Below, in pieces: positions 28,353 to 38,212 of a DNA stretch of 64,000 nucleotides. Source of the stretch: Limnovirga soli. GTDB lineage: Bacteria; Bacteroidota; Bacteroidia; Chitinophagales; Chitinophagaceae. Position numbers and translations under genes: made by a program. Within the stretch, counting starts at the first letter, position 1; every line of letters begins with the position of its first letter. The notes beneath the pieces were generated by a model. It made no database searches, was not told the origin of the DNA, and saw only the letters and a program-made list of their open reading frames with translations. Location: positions 372,001-436,000 of the forward strand of contig NZ_WHPF01000002.1 in assembly GCF_013106755.1 (NCBI RefSeq), read 5' to 3'.

Positions 28353-28979
28353 ATGAAATATAATAGAGCCATTCCACTAATAAGCCTTTGCGGAACTATA
28401 CTGTTTTTGGCAATAGTTATTATTCTTCATGTAATACGACCCGATAAAAATATCATGTCTTGTTTTGTTAGTGAATATGCTGTTGGTGATTATAGCTGGC
28501 TTATGACGACCGCATTTTTATCACTTGCAACAGGCGTATCATTACTGCTGCTTGCATTAACAAGGATTGTTAAGGCATCAAAAACAAGTGTAATAACCTT
28601 AGGTATTTTTTGTGTTGGGGCTTTTCTTTTAGCAATATTCCCAACAGATATTCCGGGAAACCCGCCTACATCCACCGGCTTAATTCACGGCCTTTCTGCA
28701 CTTGTTGCATTATTAAATTTAGGCATTGCAATGATCTCCTGGGGTTTTGATTTCAGGGGTAAGAAAAAATGGAACAGCATAGCAAAATTATCCTGGATTT
28801 TTGGCGCTGTAAGCCTTGCGTTATTTATCATTTTCTTTATGAGTCCGCCTTCGTTCAGGGGGCTTATGCAAAGAATATTGTTACTATGGAATATTAGCTG
28901 GATAGTGCTGGTAAACTGGAAAATATTGTCATTATGGTATTACCAATTACCGTACACACCCCGCTTCGGTAAAAGATAA
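28353..28979 (+). CDS. DUF998 membrane protein
   Basis: The 208-residue protein has six hydrophobic helices and the DUF998 opening with an SEYAVGDYSWLMTTAF segment between helices 1 and 2, then FPTDIPGNPPTSTGLIHGLSA, the conserved loop with Asp and His. The function of this family is unknown. It is divergent from the histidine kinase gene; the 295-base gap between them shows nothing definite. Confidence 0.8.
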   Translation: MKYNRAIPLISLCGTILFLAIVIILHVIRPDKNIMSCFVSEYAVGDYSWLMTTAFLSLATGVSLLLLALTRIVKASKTSVITLGIFCVGAFLLAIFPTDIPGNPPTSTGLIHGLSALVALLNLGIAMISWGFDFRGKKKWNSIAKLSWIFGAVSLALFIIFFMSPPSFRGLMQRILLLWNISWIVLVNWKILSLWYYQLPYTPRFGKR

Positions 28980-28992
28980 TAAAAGATACACC

Positions 28993-29050
28993 CGTACAAG
29001 AGTGCGACGCAACGAAGACACCATAAAAAGTCAAAGTTTGGCTCATAAAA
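28993..29050 (+). repeat. Dispersed element, copy 15
   Basis: The core CGTACAAGAGTGCGACGCAA is followed after about 30 bases by GTTTGGCTCATAAAAAAAA. It lies between DUF998 and the cytochrome gene. Confidence 0.85.
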
Positions 29051-29083
29051 AAAATCAATTTTCAATTTCAACAACAAAACGTT

Positions 29084-29956
29084 ATGCTAAAAAAAATTCT
29101 TAAGTGGACGGGTATTACCATTGGCAGTCTGCTGGTAATTGTATTAGTGTTCTATGCAGTTGCGTATTTTAATACTGAGGCACGCATCAATAAAGTGTAC
29201 GATGTTAAACTGGATAAATTGGTAATACCTACTGACAGTGTAAGTTATAACGAAGGCAAACATATTGCAGAGAACCGGGGTTGCCTTGGCTGCCATGGTC
29301 AAAATCTTGCAGGGGGTATTGTTTTTTTTGATGAAACATCACCTTTAGGAATATTGGCTACCGCCAATTTAACCAGCGGCAAAGGTGGTATACATTATAC
29401 TGATGAAGATTGGGTACGTGCCCTGCGCCATGGTTTGGGAAAGGATAATAAATCTGTCTGGTTTATGCCATCCAACGAAGTATGCAATATTTCTAACCAT
29501 GACATGGCAGCCCTTATTTGCTTTTTAAAACAAGAGCCGCCGGTAGATAAAATGGTGCCCGCAAAGTCAATAACACCATTAACAAGGGTTTTGGTTTACT
29601 TAGACAAATTTCAATTGTTTCCGGCAGAAATAATAGATCATAATGCGGTGTATAAAGATACGGTACTACCTGCTGTTACTGCAGCATATGGCGAATACCT
29701 AACCACCAGCTGTCAGGGTTGCCACGGGGCGCAAATGAAGGGTAATCCGCCACATGGAGATAATGAACCACCTATACCAAACATTAGCTCCACCGGCAAT
29801 GTGGGCAACTGGAAAGACACTGATTTTATTACTGCGCTGCGCACCGGCAATACACCCGAAGGCAAACAATTAACAGACTATATGCCCTGGAGAGCCCTCA
29901 CTTTTACCGATGATGAGCTAAAAGCCATTTACCTGTATTTACATGGGTTGAAATAA
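29084..29956 (+). CDS. Membrane-anchored dihaem cytochrome c
   Basis: The 290-residue protein has one N-terminal membrane anchor (residues 9-29) and two haem-binding motifs, CLGCH (67-71) and CQGCH (about 210-214). Both are in class I cytochrome c folds, each followed later by a candidate Met ligand (WFMPS, DYMPW). It is exposed to the periplasm and carries electrons; similar two-haem proteins partner dehydrogenases. No partner enzyme is adjacent. Confidence 0.88.
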   Translation: MLKKILKWTGITIGSLLVIVLVFYAVAYFNTEARINKVYDVKLDKLVIPTDSVSYNEGKHIAENRGCLGCHGQNLAGGIVFFDETSPLGILATANLTSGKGGIHYTDEDWVRALRHGLGKDNKSVWFMPSNEVCNISNHDMAALICFLKQEPPVDKMVPAKSITPLTRVLVYLDKFQLFPAEIIDHNAVYKDTVLPAVTAAYGEYLTTSCQGCHGAQMKGNPPHGDNEPPIPNISSTGNVGNWKDTDFITALRTGNTPEGKQLTDYMPWRALTFTDDELKAIYLYLHGLK

Positions 29957-30134
29957 GGCACTTAATTAGATATGAATTTTTAATCGTGGGGCAGTGTCAA
30001 AGCTCGGGTTTAGTGGCAGCTGCAAAAAAATATATAGGTTGCAACGAAATTGTAACCGGAAAGAAGCCGCTTTTTGCACCTGTAAGTTTAAATAGCTATG
30101 CACCTTTCTTATTAGCTGCCGACCATTGCCCCAA

Positions 30135-30192
30135 CCGTACAAGAGTGCGACGCAAGTGGCGATGCCATATGCGCTATTGCCGGGTACAAAAA
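30135..30192 (+). repeat. Dispersed element, copy 16
   Basis: The full core CGTACAAGAGTGCGACGCAA is followed by the GGCGATGCCATATGCGCTAT tail of copy 14 and CGGGTACAAAA. It is placed 60 bases before the ubiD start, and an artefactual longer frame reads through it. Confidence 0.85.
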
Positions 30193-30252
30193 TTTTATAA
30201 CAATCTATGCCGCAAACCTGCAACCTTTGCACTAATTAATTGTTTTATAGCC

Positions 30253-32094
30253 ATGGCATATTCTTCTTTAGCAGCTTGTTTAACAGATTTGGAAAAGCAA
30301 GGCGAACTGGTACGTATTAAAGAACCCGTTGACCCTTTTTTGGAAATGGCCGCTATTCATTTAAGGGTGCACGAAGCCGGTGGTCCCGCTTTATTATTTG
30401 AACAGGTAAAAGGCAGTAAATACAGGGCCGCTTCGAATATTTTTGGCACTTTAAAAAGAAGCGAATTTATTTTCAGGGATACACTTACATTGGTAAAACA
30501 ATTAATTGCATTAAAGAATAATCCGGCTGCAGCTTTAAAACATCCCCTACAGAATATGCAGGCAGGTTTTGCTGCTATAAAAGCTTTGCCTTTAAAAAAC
30601 CCCATGTCAAAACCAGTACTGGCCAACGAAATAAACATCAGCGATATTCCACAAATACAGCACTGGCCAATGGATGGAGGTGCATTTGTTACTTTACCAC
30701 AGGTATATACCGAAGATATTGAACAGCCCGGTATTATGCATGCCAACCTGGGTATGTACCGAATTCAACTTTCGGGCAATGAGTATATTCCCAATAAAGA
30801 AATAGGCTTGCATTATCAGTTACACAGGGGTATTGGGGTACACCAAACCAAGGCCAATAAAGCAGGCCAACCTTTAAAAGTAAGCATCTTTGCCGGCGGG
30901 CCACCCTCCCATTCTCTGGCCGCCGTTATGCCTTTGCCCGAAGGCATGAGCGAAATGACTTTTGCCGGTGTACTGGGTGGCAGGCGTTTCAGGTATTGTT
31001 ATCAAGATGGATTTGGCATTAGCACCGATGCCGATTTTGTAATTACCGGAGAAGTGTACCCGGGAGAGAATAAACCCGAAGGGCCATTTGGAGATCACCT
31101 GGGGTATTATAGTTTGCAACACCCCTTTCCTTTAATGCGGGTGCATAAAGTGTATGCCAGGGATAATGCTATTTGGCCATTTACCGTAGTGGGTCGCCCA
31201 CCACAGGAAGATACCAGTTTTGGCGAACTGATACATGCCATTACCGGTAGCGCCATACAACAGGAAATACCCGGTTTAAAAGAAGTACATGCCGTTGATG
31301 CTGCGGGGGTACACCCGCTGTTACTGGCGGTGGGTAGTGAACGTTATACACCTTATTTGCCCGCCCAACAGCCAGCCGAATTATTAACCATTGCCAACCA
31401 TATTTTGGGCACCGGACAATTAAGTTTGGCCAAGTTTTTATTTATAACTGCTGATGATACCAATCAAATTTCGGCAAGCAATGTGCCCGCTTTTCTTGCC
31501 TTTGTACTGGAAAGAATAAACCTTGCCAGAGATGTACATTTTTATACCAATACTTCTATTGACACGTTGGACTATTCGGGTACCGGTATCAATCAGGGTA
31601 GTAAGGTGGTATTTGCTGCTTATGGCGCAATTCAAAGATCACTTTGCACCACGGTGCCGGAGCAATTGCAAAATCTGCACTATTTTACTTCACCCTATTT
31701 GGTGATGCCAGGTGTTATTTGCCTTAGTGCTGCCGCATTTACCAACTATGATACCGCCGTTGCCCAAATGCAGGAATTAAATAACCAACTTCAAAATCAT
31801 ATTGGCGACTTACAAAACCTGCCCCTGATAATTATTTGCGACGACAGCAAATTTACTGCAGCCAGCATGAGCAATTTTTTATGGGTAAGTTTTACCCGGG
31901 CTAACCCTGCCAATGATATATTCGGCATTGATAGTTTTTATAATAACAAACATTGGGGTTGTAATGGCCCATTGGTAATAGACGCCAGAATAAAACCGCA
32001 TCATGCGCCACCAGTAGAAAAAGACAGTGCTGTTGAAAAAAGAATTGATAAACTATTTGATAAAGGAGGAAGCTTGTACGGGTGTATAAAATAA
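30253..32094 (+). CDS. ubiD: UbiD-family decarboxylase (menaquinone/aromatic acid type)
   Basis: The 613-residue protein starts at ATG 30253 (MAYSSLAACLTDLEKQGEL), the typical N-terminus. The prFMN/metal site region EGPFGDHLGYYS and the preceding GEVYPGE segment are those of UbiD enzymes. The length fits the long Bacteroidota form. UbiD uses prenylated FMN to decarboxylate aromatic or alpha,beta-unsaturated acids; in Bacteroidota a likely role is in quinone synthesis, but the substrate cannot be proven here. No ubiX gene is in the window. Confidence 0.9.
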   Translation: MAYSSLAACLTDLEKQGELVRIKEPVDPFLEMAAIHLRVHEAGGPALLFEQVKGSKYRAASNIFGTLKRSEFIFRDTLTLVKQLIALKNNPAAALKHPLQNMQAGFAAIKALPLKNPMSKPVLANEINISDIPQIQHWPMDGGAFVTLPQVYTEDIEQPGIMHANLGMYRIQLSGNEYIPNKEIGLHYQLHRGIGVHQTKANKAGQPLKVSIFAGGPPSHSLAAVMPLPEGMSEMTFAGVLGGRRFRYCYQDGFGISTDADFVITGEVYPGENKPEGPFGDHLGYYSLQHPFPLMRVHKVYARDNAIWPFTVVGRPPQEDTSFGELIHAITGSAIQQEIPGLKEVHAVDAAGVHPLLLAVGSERYTPYLPAQQPAELLTIANHILGTGQLSLAKFLFITADDTNQISASNVPAFLAFVLERINLARDVHFYTNTSIDTLDYSGTGINQGSKVVFAAYGAIQRSLCTTVPEQLQNLHYFTSPYLVMPGVICLSAAAFTNYDTAVAQMQELNNQLQNHIGDLQNLPLIIICDDSKFTAASMSNFLWVSFTRANPANDIFGIDSFYNNKHWGCNGPLVIDARIKPHHAPPVEKDSAVEKRIDKLFDKGGSLYGCIK

Positions 32095-32096
32095 AA

Positions 32097-32128
32097 GAGG
32101 GGCAGTGGAGAACCATAGCCCCTTTTTT
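32097..32128 (+). terminator. Intrinsic terminator after ubiD
   Basis: The GGGGC / GCCCC stem, extended by inner TGG/CCA pairing around AGAA, is followed by TTTTTT. It begins within a few bases of the ubiD stop. Confidence 0.85.
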
Positions 32129-32421
32129 CAACCCTAAACCCTTAAAAAACTGGAACAAATGTAGAAAAAAACATTCCACAAAAGCAAAAAATTTTTTCAT
32201 CTTTTTTTATCTGCTTTTTACAGGCTGCAAAAAGCTTCAATTGTTAATACATTGCTAACAAAACCTTCATAATCAGGCTTTTTATGCCCAAAAAAGCAAA
32301 GATTTCTGCAAATGCAATAGCATTTACAATTTTTAAGTAAGTGATTTTATGTAGATGAAAAGTCTACTAAATTTATATGCTACACAATTAAGGTGTATTT
32401 AGTAATTAAGAAGAAATCATA
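32129..32421. other. AT-rich gap without recognisable gene
   Basis: The sequence is A/T-homopolymer-rich and holds no frame over 20 codons that looks real. It separates the convergent ubiD and hisF genes. No copy of the dispersed element is here, unlike most other gaps in the window. Confidence 0.6.
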
Positions 32422-33210
32422 TTAAATGCGCACTTTAATATGTTGCTGGTGCAGGTAATTTTTTAAATCGGGTATGGCTATTTCTTTGAAATGAAAAATA
32501 CTGGCTGCAAGGGCGGCATCTGCAGCACCTTCGTTAAACACATCTACAAAGTGTTGCATGTTACCACCGCCACCGCTCGCAATTACTGGGACGGGTAATA
32601 TCGCAGAAAGGGTTTTGGTAATATCCAGTGCAAAGCCCTGTTTGGTACCATCATGGTTCATTGAGGTTAACAATATTTCACCGGCACCTAAGTCAACTGC
32701 CTCTTTGGCCCAATCTATACAACGAGTATCTGTTTTTACACGGCCGCCATTCAGGTAAACATACCATTCGCCATCGGCTTCTTTTTTTGTATCAATGGCC
32801 AGCACTACACACTGACTACCAAAATCCTTTTCCAGTTCACGAATTAGGGCAGGCCTCTTAAAAGCCGCAGAGTTTACTGATATTTTATCCGCACCATTTT
32901 GCAATAACACACTAACATCCTCCACCGAAACTATGCCACCACCCACCGTAAACGGGATATTGATATGGTGCGAAATTTTATTCACCAGTTCGCTAAGGGT
33001 TTTTCTTTTCTCTACTGTGGCGGTAATATCCAGAAACACCAGTTCGTCTGCCCCTTGCTGGGCATAAAAAGCACCTAATTCTACAGGGTCACCGGCATCC
33101 CTCAAATCCACAAAATTGGTACCTTTTACCGTGCGGCCATCCTTTATATCCAGGCAGGGAATTATGCGTTTGGTAAGGCCTCTATCTATATTTACTGCTA
33201 CACTACTCAT
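32422..33210 (-). CDS. hisF: Imidazole glycerol phosphate synthase, cyclase subunit
   Basis: The 262-residue TIM barrel has the N-terminal catalytic [16 protein letters not shown] and the mid-barrel catalytic Asp in VLAIDTK. The phosphate loops are TVGGGIVS and IASGGGGN. With HisH it makes IGP and AICAR in histidine synthesis. It ends the minus-strand trp/his run but is separated from hisA by a LysE-type gene and a repeat copy. Confidence 0.96.
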   Translation of the reverse strand: MSSVAVNIDRGLTKRIIPCLDIKDGRTVKGTNFVDLRDAGDPVELGAFYAQQGADELVFLDITATVEKRKTLSELVNKISHHINIPFTVGGGIVSVEDVSVLLQNGADKISVNSAAFKRPALIRELEKDFGSQCVVLAIDTKKEADGEWYVYLNGGRVKTDTRCIDWAKEAVDLGAGEILLTSMNHDGTKQGFALDITKTLSAILPVPVIASGGGGNMQHFVDVFNEGAADAALAASIFHFKEIAIPDLKNYLHQQHIKVRI

Positions 33211-33261
33211 ATTAAATCAGTTTAAAATACCATTCAATAATGCTGTTATAAAAGCAACTAA

Positions 33262-33321
33262 GGTTTTTATGTACCCAGCTTAGGTATATTATGCAGCTTT
33301 ACTTGCGTCGCACACTTGTGC
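33262..33321 (-). repeat. Dispersed element, copy 17
   Basis: The minus-strand core GCACAAGTGTGCGACGCAAG is followed by TAAAGCTGC and the tail GCTGGGTACATAAAAACC. It lies between the LysE gene and hisF. Confidence 0.85.
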
Positions 33322-33349
33322 TGCAAAACCAGTGGCAACAAAGGATGCA

Positions 33350-33979
33350 TTATTTATTGCTACTCATAGCCACTTTTATACCAAGGCCAATTAACAATAC
33401 CCCGGTAATTCTCTCCTGCCATTGAACAATGGTGGCCGATTTACTAAACCAGGCACCTACCCTGCCAAATAAAACAGCTACCACCATATTAACCAATGTA
33501 CCTCCTACATTAAACCAGGTGCCTAAAAATAAAATTTGCCAGGCCGTATTACCCGCTGCCACATGAATAAACTGTGGTAAAAAAGCCAAAAAAAATAAAG
33601 CAACTTTTGGGTTAAGTACATTGGTTAATACACCCTGCCAAAATATTCTTTTGTATGATAGCGGCTGAATATGCGTATTCACTTCTAGTGCCTTTTTTTT
33701 GCTTAGCAAAGAACGAATACCCAAATAGAACAAATAGGCAGCACCCATATATTTAATGATATCAAAAGCCAGTGCCGATTGGGCAATAATGGCCGATAAA
33801 CCAGCCATGGCTGCAAAAATATGCACCATACAACCCGCCATAATACCCAATGCCGATATAATACCTGCCCTGCTACCCTGAGATGTGCTGCGGGCCGCCA
33901 CATATAACATATCATTACCGGGGGTGATGTTTAACAGCAATGCTGTTAAAGCAAACATCCAGAAATTTTCTATTATCAT
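33350..33979 (-). CDS. LysE/RhtB-family amino-acid exporter
   Basis: The 209-residue protein has six helices and the family opening LLNITPGNDMLYVAARS, the GCMVHIFAAMAGLSAII segment and LNPKVALFFLAFLPQF. It probably exports an amino acid; being embedded between hisA and hisF, it could relieve excess of a pathway product, but that is inference from position. It is separated from hisA by 20 bases, so cotranscription is likely. Confidence 0.9.
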   Translation of the reverse strand: MIIENFWMFALTALLLNITPGNDMLYVAARSTSQGSRAGIISALGIMAGCMVHIFAAMAGLSAIIAQSALAFDIIKYMGAAYLFYLGIRSLLSKKKALEVNTHIQPLSYKRIFWQGVLTNVLNPKVALFFLAFLPQFIHVAAGNTAWQILFLGTWFNVGGTLVNMVVAVLFGRVGAWFSKSATIVQWQERITGVLLIGLGIKVAMSSNK

Positions 33980-33999
33980 ATGCGGCTTTGGTGTTGTAT

Positions 34000-34719
34000 T
34001 TAGTTATTAACTTTCATTAGTTCTGGCAAACTAATACGGCCTTCATAAATGGCTTTACCCACAATGGCGCCACTACAGCCTATAAGCGCCAATTCTTCCA
34101 AATCCTGCAGGTTACTTACCCCACCACTGGCAATAAATTGCAAGTTGGGGAACTGGGTAATAATATTTTTATACAAATCAACAGATGGTCCTTCCAGTTT
34201 GCCATCCTTGCTTACATCGGTACAAAACAATTGTTGTATACCATGTTGCATGTATTTTTCTATAAAATCATAAATCCAGATATCGGTGGTTTCCAGCCAG
34301 CCGCCTATGGCAATTTTCTCATTCTTTACATCTGCCCCTAATAAGAATTTTTCAGCACCATAGGTAAGCAGCCATTGCACAAATAAAGTTTCATCTTTTA
34401 CAGCAAGGCTGCCAATGGTGGCCCATGCAGCACCAGAGTTTAAAACAATCTTTACATCTTCTTCCTTTTTTATGCCACCGCCAAAATCAATAATTAAATT
34501 GGTTTTGGTAGCAATTGTTTCCAGTACTTTCCAGTTTTTAACTGCACCGGCTTTAGCCCCATCCAAATCAACCAGGTGCAATCTTTGCAAGCCTGCATCC
34601 TGAAATTGTAAGGCTATTTCAAGCGGATGCTCGTTATAGATTTTCTTTTGCGCATAATCGCCCTGTGTTAGGCGCACACATTTACCGTCAATAATATCAA
34701 TGGCAGGTATAATTTGCAT
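34000..34719 (-). CDS. hisA: ProFAR isomerase (histidine synthesis)
   Basis: The 239-residue TIM barrel starts at ATG 34719 (MQIIPAIDIIDGKCVRLTQG), the exact family N-terminus. An upstream in-frame Met would add 24 residues, the first of which are encoded by a dispersed-element copy, so it is rejected. Catalytic Asp residues are in IPAIDIIDGK and FCTDVSKDGKLEG. It converts ProFAR to PRFAR, the HisF/HisH substrate. Confidence 0.95.
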   Translation of the reverse strand: MQIIPAIDIIDGKCVRLTQGDYAQKKIYNEHPLEIALQFQDAGLQRLHLVDLDGAKAGAVKNWKVLETIATKTNLIIDFGGGIKKEEDVKIVLNSGAAWATIGSLAVKDETLFVQWLLTYGAEKFLLGADVKNEKIAIGGWLETTDIWIYDFIEKYMQHGIQQLFCTDVSKDGKLEGPSVDLYKNIITQFPNLQFIASGGVSNLQDLEELALIGCSGAIVGKAIYEGRISLPELMKVNN

Positions 34720-34771
34720 AAACAATTTTATTAAACATACAAGAACCCATATTGCCCAGTAGCATACCAAA

Positions 34772-34828
34772 CGTACAAGAGTGCGACGCAAGGATGCCTG
34801 ATTTACTTACTACAGCCTGGTTCAATAA
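34772..34828 (+). repeat. Dispersed element, copy 18
   Basis: The core CGTACAAGAGTGCGACGCAA with the tail GCCTGGTTCAATAAAT sits between hisH and hisA inside the apparent biosynthetic operon. Confidence 0.85.
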
Positions 34829-34839
34829 ATCAATTGTTA

Positions 34840-35472
34840 TTAAATAAGTGATATAAAATTTTTGAGTATCTGCTCCCCCACTGTAGCACTTTTCTCGGGA
34901 TGAAACTGCACCCCATAAAAATTATTTTTGTGCAATGCGGCACTGTAAGGATGTACATAATCGGTAGTGGCAATGGTGTGCCCACCGGTTGCAGCATAAT
35001 ACCCATGCACAAAATAGCAATAGCTTTCTTCTTTTAAGTGCGCAAACAAATTTGTTTTAAGCTGATAAATATTGTTCCAGCCAATTTGTGGCACTTTAAT
35101 AGTGGCATCTAAGGGTTTGAACTGTTTTACCGGCTCGTCGAAAATACCCAGACAAGTGGTATCATTTTCTTCGGAATGCCTGCACATCAACTGCATACCC
35201 AAACAAATACCCAATACGGGTTGTGTAAGCTGTTTTAGCACATCGCTTAGTCCGCGTTCGTTTAGATAACGCATGGCGCTGCTGGCCTCACCTACACCGG
35301 GAAAAATGACTTTATCAGCAGCTTTTATTTGTGCATGATCGTCGGTTACCAAAGCTTCTACGCCAATACGCTCCAATGCATACAATACACTTTGAATATT
35401 GCCGGCATTGTATTTTACAATTACCAGTCGCTGGTTAGTTGTGATTGGTGTGCTGTTAAGACCTGATTCCAT
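34840..35472 (-). CDS. hisH: Imidazole glycerol phosphate synthase, glutaminase subunit
   Basis: The 210-residue class I glutamine amidotransferase has the nucleophile Cys in GICLGMQLM and the His/Glu pair in GVQFHPEKS, with the opening VKYNAGNIQSV. It supplies ammonia to HisF. ATG 35472 (MESGLNSTP) is 17 bases inside the end of trpA, so translation is probably coupled; a start nine codons further upstream is possible. Confidence 0.95.
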   Translation of the reverse strand: MESGLNSTPITTNQRLVIVKYNAGNIQSVLYALERIGVEALVTDDHAQIKAADKVIFPGVGEASSAMRYLNERGLSDVLKQLTQPVLGICLGMQLMCRHSEENDTTCLGIFDEPVKQFKPLDATIKVPQIGWNNIYQLKTNLFAHLKEESYCYFVHGYYAATGGHTIATTDYVHPYSAALHKNNFYGVQFHPEKSATVGEQILKNFISLI

Positions 35473-36226
35473 CAATAAATGCTTTTGTAGTGGCTTCAAT
35501 AGTATCTGTTTGGGCGATGGCTTTTATATAGGCACTTCCAATAATAGCACCATTTGCATAGTTACAGGCCATATCAAAAGTGTATTTGTCTTTAATACCA
35601 AATCCAACCAAAATTGGATTACGCAACTGCATCTCCTGTAACCGTTGTAAATAGGCTTCTACAGGCGAAAAATCTTTATCGCTACCTGTAATAGACGAAG
35701 AAGATACTGCATAAATAAAGCCGGTACTTAATGCATCTAATTGCTGAATTCTTTCTGGTGCCGTTTCGGGTGTAACCAGAAATATAAAATCTAATCCGTA
35801 TTTTTTTATGATAGCACCAAATTCTGTTTCAAACTCGTAGGGTGGCAAATCGGGCAATATAAGGCCATCAATACCCGCTGCGGCGGCATCGGCACAAAAA
35901 CGTTCAAAGCCATATTGCAGGGCTGTATTCATATAACCCATTAAAATAACCGGAACAGTAATGGTGTCCCTGAAATGCTGTAATTGCTGAAATAATACTA
36001 CCAGTGTCATTCCATTATCAATGGCTTGCAGACTGCTGGCTTGAATTACAGGCCCATCAGCTAAAGGATCGCTGTATGGCATGCCAAGTTCTATTAAATC
36101 AGCACCAGATTGCTGCAAGGCATGCATCACAGGAATAGTGCTATCCAATTGCGGATATCCTGCAGTACAATACACGTTTAATATACCCTTATTTTTTTGT
36201 GCAAATAGTGTTTGTAAACGACTCAT
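35456..36226 (-). CDS. trpA: Tryptophan synthase alpha subunit
   Basis: The 256-residue TIM barrel has catalytic Glu in LIELGMPYSDPLADGP and Asp in the same block, with GIDGLILPDLP and GFGIKDKYTF. It splits indole-3-glycerol phosphate to indole. Its 3' end overlaps hisH, joining tryptophan and histidine pathways in one transcript. Confidence 0.96.
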   Translation of the reverse strand: MSRLQTLFAQKNKGILNVYCTAGYPQLDSTIPVMHALQQSGADLIELGMPYSDPLADGPVIQASSLQAIDNGMTLVVLFQQLQHFRDTITVPVILMGYMNTALQYGFERFCADAAAAGIDGLILPDLPPYEFETEFGAIIKKYGLDFIFLVTPETAPERIQQLDALSTGFIYAVSSSSITGSDKDFSPVEAYLQRLQEMQLRNPILVGFGIKDKYTFDMACNYANGAIIGSAYIKAIAQTDTIEATTKAFIDGIRS

Positions 36227-36311
36227 TGAATTTGTTTTTCCATTTTAATATTCCACCTTAACTGTTAGTGGTAATCATTATTTCAATTATGCTTTTTGCA
36301 AAGCCAATACG

Positions 36312-37502
36312 CTACATGGCTTTCATATAGGTGGCCAGGTCTTTATCGCCCCTGCCACTTAAACACAATACCACCACATCTTTTTCAGTCCATTTTATTT
36401 GGTGCAAGGCAGAAAGTGCATGTGCAGTTTCCAGTGCCGGAATAATACCTTCCAGTTTAGACAGTTCAAAAGCTGCAGTAAGTGCATCATCATCGGTAGC
36501 ACTTAAAAAAGTACCACGGCCACTTTCAAATAAATGTGCATGCAATGGTCCAATACCCGGATAGTCTAACCCAGCAGAAATGCTATGCGGTTCTACCACC
36601 TGGCCATCATCAGTTTGCATTACCAAACTTTTACTGCCATGTAATACGCCTGATTTACCCAATTGCGTAGTAGCAGCACTCATACCGCTGTTTACCCCAT
36701 GGCCGGCAGCTTCTACTGCCAACAGTTGTACCGATAATTCATCTAAAAAATGATAGAATGCACCGGCGGCATTGCTGCCACCACCCACACAGGCCATTAC
36801 ATGTGTAGGTAATTCGCTGCCGGTATGCTCTTTTAACTGCCAGCGTATTTCTTCACTTATTACGCTTTGAAACCGCGCAACCATATCAGGATAAGGGTGC
36901 GGGCCTACTACACTACCTATAATGTAATGGGTATCTATAGGGTTATTAATCCAATCTCTTATAGCTTCATTGGTAGCATCTTTCAGGGTTTGGCTGCCAC
37001 TGGTAGCAGGTACTACTTTGGCGCCCAGCATTTTCATGCGGGCTACATTGGGGGCTTGACGCTCAATATCTTTTACACCCATATAAACAATGCACTCAAT
37101 ACCTTTCAGGGCACAAACCGTGGCTGTGGCTACTCCATGCTGACCAGCACCCGTTTCGGCAATAATTCGTTTTTTGCCAAGGCGTTGTGCCAGTAACACC
37201 TGGCCAATGGCATTATTAATTTTATGTGCGCCGGTATGGCAAAGATCTTCCCGCTTTAAGTAAATGTTGGTATGGTGCAGATTACTTAAACGCTGCGCTA
37301 AAAACAAGGGTGTTGGCCTGCCCACATAATCTTTTAACAAGTCGCGAAACTCTTTTTGGAAACTGGTTTCGTGCATTATGTCCAGGTATTTTGTACGCAG
37401 GTCTTCTACATTGCGATAGAGCATTTCCGGTATATAGGCACCGCCAAAATTACCGTAATAGCCCTGCACATCGGGTTGCTGAAATGTTGCTGTTGTTGTC
37501 AT
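36312..37502 (-). CDS. trpB: Tryptophan synthase beta subunit
   Basis: The 396-residue PLP enzyme has the Schiff-base Lys in [13 protein letters not shown], the PLP-phosphate loop GGGSNAAG and the GRPTPLF N-terminal segment. It joins indole and serine to make tryptophan. It is the first recognisable gene of the trpBA-hisHA run; other trp genes (trpC/D/E/F/G) are not in the window. Confidence 0.97.
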   Translation of the reverse strand: MTTTATFQQPDVQGYYGNFGGAYIPEMLYRNVEDLRTKYLDIMHETSFQKEFRDLLKDYVGRPTPLFLAQRLSNLHHTNIYLKREDLCHTGAHKINNAIGQVLLAQRLGKKRIIAETGAGQHGVATATVCALKGIECIVYMGVKDIERQAPNVARMKMLGAKVVPATSGSQTLKDATNEAIRDWINNPIDTHYIIGSVVGPHPYPDMVARFQSVISEEIRWQLKEHTGSELPTHVMACVGGGSNAAGAFYHFLDELSVQLLAVEAAGHGVNSGMSAATTQLGKSGVLHGSKSLVMQTDDGQVVEPHSISAGLDYPGIGPLHAHLFESGRGTFLSATDDDALTAAFELSKLEGIIPALETAHALSALHQIKWTEKDVVVLCLSGRGDKDLATYMKAM

Positions 37503-37511
37503 GTTCTATTA

Positions 37512-37572
37512 AATTATGAGCCCATCTTTTTGTTAATATTCAAGCTTTACTTGCGTCGCACACTTGTACGGT
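37512..37572 (-). repeat. Dispersed element, copy 19
   Basis: The minus-strand core CGTACAAGTGTGCGACGCAA is followed by TAAAGCTTG and the tail GATGGGCTCATAATTT. It lies between the GNAT gene and trpB. Confidence 0.85.
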
Positions 37573-37591
37573 TGGATACTTTTAGCAGCAA

Positions 37592-38083
37592 TTATACCAT
37601 CAACTGCATAAACACCAAATCAAGCCATCGGTTAAATTTATACCCTACTTCTTTCATATACGCTACCTGTTCAAAACCAAACTGTTTGTGTAACGCTATA
37701 CTGGCTTCGTTGGTGGCATCAATACCTGCCATAATGGTATGATAACGCAATGCTTTTGCATTATCGATTAGGGGTTTTAATAATAGTTTGCCAATGCCTT
37801 TGCCACGACTATCTGCTTTTACATACACCGCATTTTCAACCGTAAACTTATACCCTTCCCATGTTCTGAAATGCCCAAGAGTACTAAAGCCCAGGATTAC
37901 CCCGTTTTCTTCTGCCACAAATACCGCAAATGCATGTTTTCGTTTTTCTTTAAACCATTCGGTACGCATTTCTATCGTATGTGGTTCGTAATCGTACACC
38001 GCCGTTGTATGCAAAATAGCATCATTGTAAATGCTGAGTATTTGCGGCAAATCTGCTTCGGTGGCATGTTGTATATTGATCAT
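37592..38083 (-). CDS. GNAT acetyltransferase (phosphinothricin-acetyltransferase-like)
   Basis: The 163-residue protein starts at ATG 38083 (MINIQHATEADLPQILSIYN). Acetyl-CoA site residues are in ADSRGKGIGKLLL, and ENAVYVKADSRGKG, ALHKQFGFEQVAYMKEVGYKF follow the Pat/MddA-like subfamily that acetylates amino-acid-like amines. Upstream in-frame sequence is hydrophobic but unlike the family and is not used. Confidence 0.9.
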   Translation of the reverse strand: MINIQHATEADLPQILSIYNDAILHTTAVYDYEPHTIEMRTEWFKEKRKHAFAVFVAEENGVILGFSTLGHFRTWEGYKFTVENAVYVKADSRGKGIGKLLLKPLIDNAKALRYHTIMAGIDATNEASIALHKQFGFEQVAYMKEVGYKFNRWLDLVFMQLMV

Positions 38084-38200
38084 TGGTATTTGCTGATTAA
38101 GGGCGCAAAAACCAAAAGTATATAAAATAAAAACGAAAAGTACATATTTAATCAGTTGCATAAAACCCGTTTAAGAGCCTTTTTACTGCCAATTAAACAC

Positions 38201-38208
38201 TACATTTG
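38201..38208 (+). promoter_or_regulatory. -7 box TACATTTG for the candidate small RNA
   Basis: TACATTTG fits TAnnTTTG exactly. It would place the transcript start at about 38213-38216, the first base of the long palindrome. No protein gene on the plus strand follows. Confidence 0.5.
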
Positions 38209-38212
38209 CCTT

